From Paenibacillus azoreducens (GTDB taxonomy: Bacteria; Bacillota; Bacilli; Paenibacillales; Paenibacillaceae), in the NCBI RefSeq assembly GCF_021654775.1, contig NZ_AP025343.1:3873501-3937500 (forward strand): DNA of 64,000 nucleotides. Reading direction: 5' to 3'. Position 1 is the stretch's first letter. Each line of letters begins with the position of its first letter. Both the position numbers and the translations under genes were made by a program. The notes below the pieces were generated by a model. The model saw only the letters and a program-made list of their open reading frames with translations, had not been told where the DNA came from and ran no database searches. Of the stretch, positions 25,254-33,309 are shown piece after piece.

Positions 25254-25276
25254 GAAAAGCCCGGTTTCCCGGGCCT
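25254..25276 (-). terminator. Terminator-like hairpin after relic 2
   Basis: Stem AAGCCCGG/CCGGGCCTT; the minus strand continues with CTTTTCAC. It resembles the terminator of paralogue 1. Confidence 0.5.
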
Positions 25277-25301
25277 TGTTGTCAGGCGACTGATCTATTA
25301 T

Positions 25302-25378
25302 CTATTTCCGCACGATCATCGATTCCGCCAACTTTATGAGGTCTTCCTTGGTTAACGGATTGCCCTCTGATGCCCCTT
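25302..25378 (-). pseudogene. Relic of a DUF4367-like gene 3' end (2)
   Basis: The minus strand codes GASEGNPLTKEDLIKLAESMIVRK followed by TAG. This is the C-terminal helix of the subfamily A paralogues without the rest of the gene. It lies between the live paralogue at 25416 and its own hairpin. Confidence 0.65.
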
Positions 25379-25415
25379 TATATATACTTTTTTTGAAAGC
25401 AGATGAATCTACGTT

Positions 25416-26180
25416 TTATTTCTTAGACGCTGTTTTGGCTAGTTTAATCAGTTCCTCTTTTGTGATCGGATTTCCCGGATTGGTTTGGATAGCGAGTCCT
25501 TTGTTATTTTCGGTCCATACGACGGAGTTTGTTACAAATTCCTCTTCCAGCTTAGGATTCTTCTTTCTCGTTTCTTCGGCGGATTCATAGACATACCCTT
25601 TATGCCGTTTGCTCTGCGGATCAAGACGTGTGCTTGAGATTAGAATATAGTCATCCCCGTTTTTGTACTCCAATTGAATAAAGTTCGTGGTTGTCCAGTT
25701 GATTTTTTTGGAATAAATCTGTTTGCCCAGTTTTTTGGCTTCTGCCTTCATTTCTTTGTCATAATCACCGCTGTACGGGCCTACAATTTTTGCTCCCGCA
25801 AAGCTGTAACCTTCCGGCAATCCCTCCGGTTGCTTCGGCGCCGGTTCTGTTAAAGTTGAGGCTTTCTTCCAGTAATCCTCGTACGAGGTATATTCAGGCA
25901 TGGTGTTACCCATTGCGAAAGTTTCCATGCCTTTTCTTTTCGTCAGTTCATTGCTGACAAATACCATATAAGAATCATCCGGGTTGGCCTCCAGCAGCTT
26001 GCTGATTCTGTCGATTTCCGCTTTTTGCAGTTGCTCTCCCTTATTTTCTGCCTGAGGCTTCTTCTCTGCTGCGGCATTTGCAGACTTGTTCGGCGCTGCC
26101 TCCACAGCAAAATTCACGGAAGAACCCAATAATAAAATACTGCTTAGCGCTACTACTGCTACTTTTGATGCTGTTTTCAA
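25416..26180 (-). CDS. Secreted DUF4367-like protein, array paralogue 2 (subfamily A)
   Basis: 254 residues. A signal peptide (KVAVVALSSILLLGSSVNFAVEAA) is followed by a linker and the domain: NPDDSYMVFVSNELTKRKGMETFAMGNTMPEYTSYEDYWKKAS, LPEGYSFAGAKIVGPYSGDYDKEMKAEAKKLGKQIYSKKINW, NSVVWTENNKGLAIQTNPGNPITKEELIKLAKTASKK. It is close to paralogues 1 and 8 (40977-41741). No BlaI-type dyad is found upstream. Its function is unknown; it is likely exported. Confidence 0.78.
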   Translation of the reverse strand: MKTASKVAVVALSSILLLGSSVNFAVEAAPNKSANAAAEKKPQAENKGEQLQKAEIDRISKLLEANPDDSYMVFVSNELTKRKGMETFAMGNTMPEYTSYEDYWKKASTLTEPAPKQPEGLPEGYSFAGAKIVGPYSGDYDKEMKAEAKKLGKQIYSKKINWTTTNFIQLEYKNGDDYILISSTRLDPQSKRHKGYVYESAEETRKKNPKLEEEFVTNSVVWTENNKGLAIQTNPGNPITKEELIKLAKTASKK

Positions 26181-26345
26181 TTTGTAAAGCTCCTCTCGTA
26201 TTACTTTTGTTTTTCTATAATTTAGATGGTTCTACTTTATATACGGTTCGTATAAGACCATCATTTCCCTGTAAATGTGGCAAAAGCGTGAATAAGACCG
26301 GCCCCCCCGGCGGGCCTTTTTGAAACATAAGATTATACCAAAATA

Positions 26346-26831
26346 TTATTTTCTTGCAGCCTCTTCCAGAATTTCGAGCACCTGTTCCTTCGACATATTC
26401 GATTTAGTAGAAATGCTGTAAAAGGATTTGCCGTTATCATCCCAATAGACATACCTGGGTCTGGAAGTGTAAGGCTGTTCATCAACACTATCCGGATTGT
26501 CCTCATCTGGCGTCGTATACCGGGATATGATCAGGTTGTCGTTTCCGACCGTATATTCGAGGTGGATGCTCTTCGCTAGGGTCCGGCCAGTTTTCTTCGC
26601 GTAATCCGTATGTCTATGCTTCGTAACTTCCGGGCTCATTTCACCGAATAAGTTTCCTTGAGCCGTTTTTTTTAGACTTCCCTGGGAAAACTCATATGAA
26701 GAGTAGTCAAGTGATTCTTCAGCAATCGCACTTGAGGCTGTTTTCGGGAACGCCGCCGTGAACTTCACGGCAGATATCAATAATACAATGCTGCCCAGTA
26801 CCGTGATCGCCGCTTTGGTTGCCGTGTTCAT
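26346..26831 (-). CDS. Short secreted DUF4367-like protein, array paralogue 3 (internally deleted)
   Basis: 161 residues. The signal peptide (KAAITVLGSIVLLISAVKFTAA) and the C-terminal half (IHLEYTVGNDNLIISRYTTP ... YVYWDDNGKSFYSISTKSNMSKEQVLEILEEAARK) match subfamily B, but the helical region and the LPEGY segment present in the 243-258-residue paralogues are missing. It has a full BlaI-type promoter/operator, so it is still part of the regulon. Either a shortened functional variant or a decaying copy. Confidence 0.72.
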   Translation of the reverse strand: MNTATKAAITVLGSIVLLISAVKFTAAFPKTASSAIAEESLDYSSYEFSQGSLKKTAQGNLFGEMSPEVTKHRHTDYAKKTGRTLAKSIHLEYTVGNDNLIISRYTTPDEDNPDSVDEQPYTSRPRYVYWDDNGKSFYSISTKSNMSKEQVLEILEEAARK

Positions 26832-26872
26832 GTTGTAACGCTCCTCTCATATGAGTATGCTCGACTGCAAAA

Positions 26873-26925
26873 ACCACATGTGTAGTTATATAATCAATAC
26901 TACATTTGTAGTTGGTTTGTGTCAA
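26873..26925 (-). promoter_or_regulatory. BlaI-type operator-promoter 1 (drives paralogue 3)
   Basis: Minus strand: TTGACA (26925-26920), 17 bp, TAGTAT (26902-26897). Two dyads, ACTACATTTGTAGT (26899-26912) and ACCACATGTGTAGT (26873-26886), 26 bp apart start to start. The dyads match the TACAnnTGTA core of bla/mec operators. Confidence 0.85.
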
Positions 26926-26928
26926 CAT

Positions 26929-27012
26929 CTATATAAGTCGAACCAATGATTATGAACGGATGGAGGCAGCCGTGTGAAATGTTCTTTTTGAATCGCTGCC
27001 CGCTCCCAGATT
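26929..27012. repeat. Partial copy of MITE-like element M (copy A)
   Basis: About 85 bp beginning CTATATAAGTCGAACC are nearly the same as 52187-52269, for example GGTGAAATGTTCTTT-type and GCTCCCAGATTT segments. The far end with the inverted terminal repeat is not seen here. Together with the operator at 26873-26925 and the terminator at 27050 this fills the gap between two genes. Confidence 0.7.
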
Positions 27013-27049
27013 TTTTTTGTTATTACTGTTTTCCTCGGCTCCTTATGGC

Positions 27050-27096
27050 GGCAACAAAGAACCCATGCCATCCTGTGTGAACAGGACAGCATGGGC
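27050..27096 (-). terminator. Terminator after M56 sensor 1
   Basis: Stem CCCATGC...TCCTGT/ACAGGA...GCATGGG; on the minus strand it is followed by TTCTTTGTTG. Confidence 0.7.
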
Positions 27097-27128
27097 CGGT
27101 TGCATAAACTGATGGATCGCTTGACGTA

Positions 27129-29006
27129 TTATTTTTTTACCGCAGCTTTCAGAATTTCGATTTTCTTTTCCTTGGACATATCCCATGTCGTTGAGATGCT
27201 GTATTCGAAGCCGCCTTCATGCCAAAAAACGTATTTTGGATAGATTTGCGCCGGGAGGTCATCCTCAAAGAATCCTTGCTTTTTACTTCCCTCTGCGTCC
27301 AACGTATATTTAGAAATGGCCAGCGTGTTTTTCCCGTTCGTATATTCAAGACGGATGGTTGCCGCCTCTTTCCAGTCTATCTTTTTCGCGTAGATGGGTT
27401 TTCCGCTTTTCTTACCTTCGGCCCGGACTTCATCAACGAATTTCCCTTCTGTCGGACCTTCGATTCTTGCTTTGGAGAACTTATACCCCTCCGGCAAGTT
27501 GGCAGGCTGCTTCAGGATGGAACCTTCCAAGTCGGAAGCTTTTTTCAAGTAGTCCTCGTAATTAGAGAATTCCTCTAGCCCTCCCAAATAACTGAGGTCG
27601 AGTCCGCTATTCAGATCCTTGTATTTATGATACAGAACGTACATATCACCTGTCTTTTTGCTCAGTTCCTTCACTCGATTGGTCTCATCTTCGATATATT
27701 TCTTTTCCTCCGGGGTTAGAGCCTTGGCAGCTTCCTCTGCTTTTTTTCGAGCCTTTTCCAGTTCTTTTTTGTAAAGCTCGCGGTCTATATTCCCCTCGGG
27801 ATAAACAATATCATCCTCTTTGTCCACAGCAGCTTTTGCATTTTGCTGCGATTGCACGGAAGGCTTTTGCGATGCGCTCTCTGCGCCGCTTTCCTTTGCG
27901 TTAACCAATGTCACGCTGCCAAGCGCGAGAATCATCCCTAAACCCAGTATGGATAAACGATAGGATTTTTTATTAAACTGTTTGATCATGATAAGTCTCC
28001 TTTTCATTTCTTTATGTGTAGCGGATAAACCGGCAAGCCCCGGCTGATAATGACTGACCGAAAGATGTTCCAGTACATGAATAATCGTTTGCCCGTATGC
28101 ATTTTTTTGCTGCGGCCTCATCCGATCCAAGGCGCATGCATCGCAGGCCATCTCCTGGGCCTGTCTTGCTTTATGTGCGGCGATCCATATGAGCGGATTA
28201 AACCAGTGGAGAATGAGGATCATGTGCATCATCCAGTTCACTGCCACATCCCGCCGCTGGATATGCGAAAATTCATGCGCCAGAATATATTGAAGCTGAT
28301 CCTTCTGCAACGTAACGAGCAGACTTGGCGCAATGACAATCGCAGGTTCACGAAAACCGACTACGGCTGGTCCGGGAATCTGTTCCGATGCGACAAACCG
28401 CACTTTACGCTTTATGCCAAACAGCTGCTTCGTGTCTTGAAACACTGCCGATAAAAATGGAGTATCGATGGATCGCCCTGCACGCAGGGCTTGTTTCAAT
28501 CGAATCTGGTCGTACACCGTTTTCGCAGCAAAAAACAATACCCCCGCAAGCCATACCAGCATCAGCCCATTGGTAAATCCAAGTTGCTTGATCTGATTCC
28601 ACCAAATGCCGTGCGTCTGCACAGTTCCCGATTCGGGGGATAGAGCAGCTATTTCCGAAGTTCCGCTTGTTTCCGGTTTTAAATAGCGCTCCCCATCAAC
28701 CGCCGCCTCGCCTGATCTCCCCACTCCCTTCCATTCCGTGGGATCTTGGGTCTTCTGATGAATTCCGGGCGCTATGGCCTCAAGAGACAAAACATTATAC
28801 AGGCTAAGCGAAGATTCCGGCGCCCAAGGGAGCAGCAGGCGGATCGCCACTGGCAGCCAAATCAAATATTTCCATCTGGCTTCAAGCTTGTTTTTTAAGA
28901 GAAATTGCACGATCAGGACTAGCAGAACCAAAATGCCGGCCATAAATGATCCACGAATCACCCAACCAAAAACAGACAATAAATTCGCATGCAATGTCGG
29001 ACTCAT
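27129..29006 (-). CDS. BlaR1/MecR1-type M56 membrane metallopeptidase with DUF4367-like sensor domain (sensor 1)
   Basis: 625 residues. The N-terminal ~370 are the M56 membrane module: helices at ~18-37, ~47-60, ~145-163, ~255-275 and ~350-369. The zinc motif is HEFSH (244-248) in QLQYILAHEFSHIQRRDV, with a later ACDACALDR region. BlaR1 and MecR1 carry a penicillin-binding domain outside; here the outer ~225 residues (GLDLSYLGGLEEFSNYEDYLKK, LPEGYKFSKARIEGPT, KIDWKEAATIRLEYTNG, DMSKEKKIEILKAAVKK) are homologous to the secreted paralogues. Predicted role: sense a ligand outside and trigger cleavage of the paired repressor. Its ATG overlaps the repressor stop by four bases. Confidence 0.88.
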   Translation of the reverse strand: MSPTLHANLLSVFGWVIRGSFMAGILVLLVLIVQFLLKNKLEARWKYLIWLPVAIRLLLPWAPESSLSLYNVLSLEAIAPGIHQKTQDPTEWKGVGRSGEAAVDGERYLKPETSGTSEIAALSPESGTVQTHGIWWNQIKQLGFTNGLMLVWLAGVLFFAAKTVYDQIRLKQALRAGRSIDTPFLSAVFQDTKQLFGIKRKVRFVASEQIPGPAVVGFREPAIVIAPSLLVTLQKDQLQYILAHEFSHIQRRDVAVNWMMHMILILHWFNPLIWIAAHKARQAQEMACDACALDRMRPQQKNAYGQTIIHVLEHLSVSHYQPGLAGLSATHKEMKRRLIMIKQFNKKSYRLSILGLGMILALGSVTLVNAKESGAESASQKPSVQSQQNAKAAVDKEDDIVYPEGNIDRELYKKELEKARKKAEEAAKALTPEEKKYIEDETNRVKELSKKTGDMYVLYHKYKDLNSGLDLSYLGGLEEFSNYEDYLKKASDLEGSILKQPANLPEGYKFSKARIEGPTEGKFVDEVRAEGKKSGKPIYAKKIDWKEAATIRLEYTNGKNTLAISKYTLDAEGSKKQGFFEDDLPAQIYPKYVFWHEGGFEYSISTTWDMSKEKKIEILKAAVKK

Positions 29007-29416
29007 CGGTTATCTCTCTTTTCCGGTTCGCTGTCGCCACGGTTTTCGTCAAATAAAGCCTTCAGATCTTCGACTTCCTGTGCATCCAGCTTTTTATCCT
29101 TTAATAAATTGGCCAGCATCGGCTTTAATGCCCCGCCATACAGCTTTTTCATGAAGGATGTGGTCTCGGACAGCAAGTATTCCTGCTCGCTGATGATTGG
29201 ATAATATAGCTGGGTGCGCTTCAAACCCTCTTCCAGCTTTGCCCCTGCAGCTTCCTTCTGCACTAATCGGTTCAAAAGCGTCCGCGTCGTATTCGGGCTC
29301 CAGCCCATTTTGTCCGTTAGCTGCTTTACGACCTCTCCGGAAAGGCAATCCGGATTTGCCCATAGTACCCGCATAATTTCTAGTTCTGCATCTGTAATCG
29401 GCGGTATTTGCTTCAT
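29003..29416 (-). CDS. BlaI/MecI-family repressor 1
   Basis: 137 residues. The N-terminal winged helix is ITDAELEIMRVLWANPDCLSGEVVKQLTDKMGWSPNTTRTLLNRLVQKEAAGAKLE. The C-terminal dimer region SFMKKLYGGALKPMLANLLKDKKL covers the place where BlaI/MecI are cut during induction. The recognition helix WSPNTTRTLLNRLVQKEA is identical or nearly so in repressors 1-3, so all three should bind the same operators. Encoded with sensor 1 and preceded by a BlaI-type operator-promoter. Confidence 0.9.
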   Translation of the reverse strand: MKQIPPITDAELEIMRVLWANPDCLSGEVVKQLTDKMGWSPNTTRTLLNRLVQKEAAGAKLEEGLKRTQLYYPIISEQEYLLSETTSFMKKLYGGALKPMLANLLKDKKLDAQEVEDLKALFDENRGDSEPEKRDNR

Positions 29417-29448
29417 GCATGTAAACCTCCAAAGTTAATTTACCCTGA

Positions 29449-29499
29449 CTACGCGTGTAGTTATAATCCATCCTATAGTTGTAGTGAGGTAATGTCAAC
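29449..29499 (-). promoter_or_regulatory. BlaI-type operator-promoter 2 (drives repressor 1-sensor 1)
   Basis: Minus strand: TTGACA (29499-29494), 17 bp, TAGGAT (29476-29471). Dyads CCTATAGTTGTAGT (29473-29486, degenerate) and ACTACGCGTGTAGT (29449-29462), 24 bp apart. Confidence 0.8.
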
Positions 29500-29566
29500 A
29501 TATTTCATAGAGAAAAGTTTCCTCATTATTGTTACATGCAGAAATCCGCGCCCTTTTTCACACCTA

Positions 29567-30304
29567 TTATTTTTTTACCGCAGCCTTCAGCATTTCGATT
29601 TTCTTTTCTCTTGGTATATTTGTTGAGGTAGAAATACCGTATTCGTATTTGCCGCCGTCATACCAGAAAACGGATTTTGGATAGACATTCGCGGGTAGGT
29701 TATCGTTAAAAAATCCTTGCTTCTTGCTTCCCTCCGGATCTTTTGTATACTTTGAGAAAGTCAGCGTGTCTTTCCCGTTCGAATACTTGAGACGGATATC
29801 CACCGCCTCCTTCCAATCTATTTTCTTCGCATAGATCGGTTTGCCGCTCTTCTTGCCTTCGGCCTTTACTTCATCAACGAATTTCCCTGTTGTTGGACCT
29901 TCGATGGTCGCTGACAAAAACTTATATCCGGCCGGCAGGTTGGCAGGCTGCTTCAGGATCGAACCCTCCAATGTGGAAGTTCTTTTCAAGTAGTCCTCAT
30001 AAGAAGAAAATTCTTCTGTCAGTCCCCAATAGCTAAGAGCAAGCCCGCTATTTAATTGTGGATATTTGTGATATAGAACATACGACTCGCCTGGCTTTTT
30101 GGACAGCTCCTTCACTCTATTGATCTCAGCTTCGATAAACTTTTTGTCGGCTTCTGGTACAGATTTAGCCGCTTCGGCTGCCTTTTTAGCAGCTTCTTGT
30201 TGAGCTTCCTTTGAGGATTTCGCTTCAGCCGCGAAGCTCGCTGATGAACCCAGCAGTAGTACACTGCTTAATGTTGCGATGGCAATTTTTGATGCTACGT
30301 TCAA
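29567..30304 (-). CDS. Secreted DUF4367-like protein, array paralogue 4 (subfamily B)
   Basis: 245 residues. A signal peptide (KIAIATLSSVLLLGSSASFAAEA) is followed by a charged helical segment with Ala-rich repeats (KEAQQEAAKKAAEAAKSVPEADK). The domain shared with the sensors follows: SYVLYHKYPQLNSGLALSYWGLTEEFSSYEDYLKRTS, LPAGYKFLSATIEGPTTGKFVDEVKAEGKKSGKPIYAKKIDWKEAVDIRLKYSNG, NIPREKKIEMLKAAVKK. Closest in the array to the outer domain of sensor 1. Regulated by its own BlaI-type operator. Ligand unknown. Confidence 0.82.
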   Translation of the reverse strand: MNVASKIAIATLSSVLLLGSSASFAAEAKSSKEAQQEAAKKAAEAAKSVPEADKKFIEAEINRVKELSKKPGESYVLYHKYPQLNSGLALSYWGLTEEFSSYEDYLKRTSTLEGSILKQPANLPAGYKFLSATIEGPTTGKFVDEVKAEGKKSGKPIYAKKIDWKEAVDIRLKYSNGKDTLTFSKYTKDPEGSKKQGFFNDNLPANVYPKSVFWYDGGKYEYGISTSTNIPREKKIEMLKAAVKK

Positions 30305-30339
30305 TTTGTTATGCTCCTCTCCTGGGATTATTTTCGTTG

Positions 30340-30395
30340 ACTACATATGTAGTTAACTTTAATTACATACTACAGTTGTAGTTAACTAATGTCAA
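30340..30395 (-). promoter_or_regulatory. BlaI-type operator-promoter 3 (drives paralogue 4)
   Basis: Minus strand: TTGACA (30395-30390), 17 bp, TAGTAT (30372-30367). Dyads ACTACAGTTGTAGT (30369-30382) and ACTACATATGTAGT (30340-30353), 29 bp apart. The second is a perfect palindrome. Confidence 0.87.
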
Positions 30396-30450
30396 CCCCT
30401 TTTTTATAAAATCCATCTTAATATACGGACCGTTGTTTTTTCGTTGAAAG

Positions 30451-30499
30451 AAAAAAACCTCAAACACCCGCGATTTAAGCGTGATGCTAGAGGTTTTCG
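30451..30499 (-). terminator. Terminator downstream of sensor 2 and repeat R2
   Basis: Stem AAAACCTC/GAGGTTTT with a T-run on the minus strand. If used by sensor 2, repeat R2 is part of that mRNA's 3' end. Confidence 0.55.
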
Positions 30500-30555
30500 C
30501 TTATTTCATAGCAGCTAACATGGCTGCAGCCATCATCAACCGATGGGCTAAGTCT

Positions 30556-30794
30556 AATTGTTGCGATTGTGCATCTTTTTCGAGAGTTCTGTGGGGCGAA
30601 ACACAAAATTGTTGCGATTGTGCATCTTTTTCAGAAGCTGTGTGGTCTGGTAGGCAGTATTGTTGCGTTTGTGCATCTATTTGATGTTGAGTCGTCTAAT
30701 TGCATTCAGAAAAGAGAAAAAGCCTGCACTTTTGCAAGCTTTCCCTTAAAAACAAGCCTTTCTGTCATAAATAGATGCACTTTCGCATCAATTT
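30556..30794. repeat. Dispersed repeat R, copy R2
   Basis: Three direct units of the AATTGTTGCGATTGTGCATC type at 30556, 30607 and 30658 (exact 51-bp period), the core GCCTGCACTTTTGCAAGC (~30722-30739), then the inverted unit GATGCACTTTCGCATCAATT (~30774-30793). It ends exactly at the stop codon of sensor 2, whose last residues differ from the family. Confidence 0.82.
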
Positions 30795-32713
30795 CAAGTT
30801 TGACTGAAATGGTTATTCCTTAACACCGCTGCTTTCAGAATTTCGTTCATCTTTTCTTGGGACATATCGGATTTCGTTGAAATGCCGTAATAGTATTTAC
30901 CTGTACCATATTGAAAAAAGTATTTTCTGCCGTCGGCTTGCTTTGACAACTCGGTACCCTTCAGCTTGGCGAATTCTTCATCCGCCGTATACTGATTGAT
31001 GATCAGCTCGTCCTTCCCATCCGTATACCTGAGTTCGACTCTTCCCGGCTCTTTCCAATCCAACTTTTTCGTGTAAACCGGTTTGTCGCTTTTTCTGCCT
31101 TCGGCTCTTAATTCTTCAAAGAATTCTCCCTCGGTTGGACTTTCAATTCTCGCATGGGAGAACAGATATCCCTCCGGCAGAGTGTCTGGCTGCTGTAAGA
31201 TCGGCCCTTGCAAGGCAGAAGTCTTTTTAGAGTAATCCTCATATGTGGAGTACTCCTTGGACAATCCCCAAAAGCTAAGATCAAGCCCGCTATTCAGCTT
31301 CTTGTATTTATGGTACGTGACATACGTGTCGTCTGAATCTTTGACTAGTTCTTTAAGTCTATTCTTCTCATCATCGATGAACTTTTTCTCTTCTGCGGTT
31401 AGAGCCTTAAGCGCTTCTTCTCTTTCCTTTCTTGCTTTCTCCATGGCTTCCTCATAGGTCAGTTCCTCTGCCGCTAGTTTCTCCGAAGAATCCTTGATTT
31501 CCCCGGAACTGCTCTGATCCGGCTCGTCCTTCACGCTTTCCTGGGAATCCTGGTTCAATTGAATGGAACCTGCTTGCGGTTCGCTTCTGGCACCGTCTCC
31601 CTTCGCATTCACCAGCGTCACGCCGCTAAGCACAAGAATGACCGTCATGCCCAGGATGGACAAATGATAGGATTTGTTATGAAAATGCTTGATCATCAGC
31701 AATCTCTTCTTCATTTGTTTGTGCGTAGAGGATAGTCCGGCTAGTCCGGGTTGATGATGTCTTCCTGAAAAATGCTCCAGCACATGGATAATTGTCTGAC
31801 CATAGGCGCTGCTTTGCTGCGAACTCAGCCGATCCAGCGCACATGCGTCGCAGGCCATCTCCTGGTCCTGCCTTGCTTTATACACGGCAAGCCATATGAA
31901 TGGATTAAACCAATGAAGAATCAGGATGGTGTGCATCACCCAATTCACTACGACGTCCCGGCGCCGGATATGGGCAAATTCATGTGCCAGAATATACTGA
32001 AGCTGGTCTTTTTGCAGCGTACTGAGCAGATTTGGGGAAATGACGACCACAGGTTTGCGAAATCCGATCACGGCGGGTCCAGGGAGGCGCTCGCTGGCTA
32101 AAAACCGCACCTGACGCTTTACGCCCATTTGCTGTTTTGTTTCATGGAATAATGCTGTCAGCAAAGGGATGTCGATCGGTCGGCCTGCGCGCAAGGCTTG
32201 TTTCAATCGAAGCTGGTCATATACCGTTTTTGCCGCAAGAAGCAGCGCGCCCGCAAGCCATACCAGCATCAGTATATTGATGAAGCTCATTTCCTTGAAT
32301 TCACTCCACCAGAAGCGGCGCTCCTGCTCTGTTCCGGATCCGCGATTTGGAGCAGATACCTCTACAATTCCGCTTGTTTCCAAGTTTAAAGACCGCTCTC
32401 CATAAACCGCCGCCTCGGTAACACGATCCGCTGCCTTCCCAACATCCGGGCTTTGACTTTGACCATGAATACCAGGCACTATAGCTTCCAAAGACAGAAC
32501 ATTATACAAGCTGAGTGAAGATTCCGGCGCCCATGGAAGGAGCAAACGGATCACCACAGGCATCCACAGCAAATATTTCCATCTGGCTTCAAGCTTGTTT
32601 TTTAATAGAAATTGCACGATCAGGACAAGTAGAACCAGAATGCCGGCCATAAATGATCCACGGATCAACCAACCGAAAAACGATAGTAAACTTGTATGTA
32701 GTGCAGCATCCAT
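30794..32713 (-). CDS. M56 membrane metallopeptidase with DUF4367-like sensor domain (sensor 2)
   Basis: 639 residues with the layout of sensor 1: membrane helices, HEFAH (244-248) zinc motif and a linker rich in Ser/Glu/Asp (~370-415). The outer domain (~420-630) carries TYVTYHKYKKLNSGLDLSFWGLSKEYSTYEDY, LPEGYLFSHARIESPTEGEF, KKLDWKEPGRVELRYTDGKDELIINQY and YYYGISTKSDMSQEK. The C-terminus reads ILKAAVLRNNHFSQT instead of ILKAAVKK, because the gene runs into repeat R2. The outer domain is almost the same as paralogue 6. Its ATG shares one base with the repressor 2 stop. Confidence 0.88.
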   Translation of the reverse strand: MDAALHTSLLSFFGWLIRGSFMAGILVLLVLIVQFLLKNKLEARWKYLLWMPVVIRLLLPWAPESSLSLYNVLSLEAIVPGIHGQSQSPDVGKAADRVTEAAVYGERSLNLETSGIVEVSAPNRGSGTEQERRFWWSEFKEMSFINILMLVWLAGALLLAAKTVYDQLRLKQALRAGRPIDIPLLTALFHETKQQMGVKRQVRFLASERLPGPAVIGFRKPVVVISPNLLSTLQKDQLQYILAHEFAHIRRRDVVVNWVMHTILILHWFNPFIWLAVYKARQDQEMACDACALDRLSSQQSSAYGQTIIHVLEHFSGRHHQPGLAGLSSTHKQMKKRLLMIKHFHNKSYHLSILGMTVILVLSGVTLVNAKGDGARSEPQAGSIQLNQDSQESVKDEPDQSSSGEIKDSSEKLAAEELTYEEAMEKARKEREEALKALTAEEKKFIDDEKNRLKELVKDSDDTYVTYHKYKKLNSGLDLSFWGLSKEYSTYEDYSKKTSALQGPILQQPDTLPEGYLFSHARIESPTEGEFFEELRAEGRKSDKPVYTKKLDWKEPGRVELRYTDGKDELIINQYTADEEFAKLKGTELSKQADGRKYFFQYGTGKYYYGISTKSDMSQEKMNEILKAAVLRNNHFSQT

Positions 32714-33123
32714 TAGCTATCCCTCTTCTCCGGTTCGCCGCCTTTACGGTTTCCGTCAAATAAAGCCTTCAGGTCCTCGATTTCCTGATCATTCAGCGTT
32801 TTATCCTCTAAAAAATTAGCCAACATCGGCTTTAAAGCCCCATCATATAGTTTTTTCATAAAAGATGTAGTTTCCGACCGCAGATATTCTTTCTCGCTGA
32901 AGATGGGATAAAATAGCTGGTTGCGCTTCGAACCCTTTTCCTGCTTTGCTCCCACTGCCTCCTTCTGCACCAAACGATTCAGGAGAGTTCTAGTCGTATT
33001 CGGGCTCCACCCCATTCGATCCGTCAATCGTTTTACGATCCAATTGGAAGTGCAATCCGGATTTGTCCATAATACGCGCATAATTTCAAGTTCCGCATCC
33101 GTAATGGGTGGTATTTGGGTCAT
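32713..33123 (-). CDS. BlaI/MecI-family repressor 2
   Basis: 136 residues; winged helix ITDAELEIMRVLWTNPDCTSNWIVKRLTDRMGWSPNTTRTLLNRLVQKEA, then SFMKKLYDGALKPMLANFLEDKTL. The DNA-reading helix matches repressors 1 and 3, which predicts shared targets. Encoded one base out of phase with sensor 2 (TAATG overlap) and preceded by a BlaI-type operator-promoter. Confidence 0.9.
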   Translation of the reverse strand: MTQIPPITDAELEIMRVLWTNPDCTSNWIVKRLTDRMGWSPNTTRTLLNRLVQKEAVGAKQEKGSKRNQLFYPIFSEKEYLRSETTSFMKKLYDGALKPMLANFLEDKTLNDQEIEDLKALFDGNRKGGEPEKRDS

Positions 33124-33150
33124 GCCTGAACCTCCAATTTTGATCTAATA

Positions 33151-33201
33151 ACTACATACGTAGTCTGTATAAATGCTATAATTGTCGTTTGATAATGTCA
33201 A
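33151..33201 (-). promoter_or_regulatory. BlaI-type operator-promoter 4 (drives repressor 2-sensor 2)
   Basis: Minus strand: TTGACA (33201-33196), 17 bp, TAGCAT (33178-33173). Dyads GCTATAATTGTCGT (33175-33188, degenerate) and ACTACATACGTAGT (33151-33164), 24 bp apart. Confidence 0.8.
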
Positions 33202-33244
33202 CATATTTGCGCAGAATATATGATTTAATTATCGAAATATGTTT

Positions 33245-33284
33245 CAAAAAGAGAACCCATACACCCATTTCTTGGGTGCATGGG
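33245..33284 (-). terminator. Terminator after paralogue 5
   Basis: Stem ACCCATACACCCA/TGGGTGCATGGG (imperfect); on the minus strand TTCTCTTTTTG follows. Confidence 0.7.
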
Positions 33285-33309
33285 CATATCGAGCTGGTCT
33301 CAAAACTGC

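Noticed and set aside
30556..30682. Possible CRISPR array (three ~25-bp repeats at 51-bp steps)
   Set aside because: The intervening stretches are themselves similar between copies, the repeats vary, an inverted unit follows, only 1-3 units occur per place and no cas gene is present.
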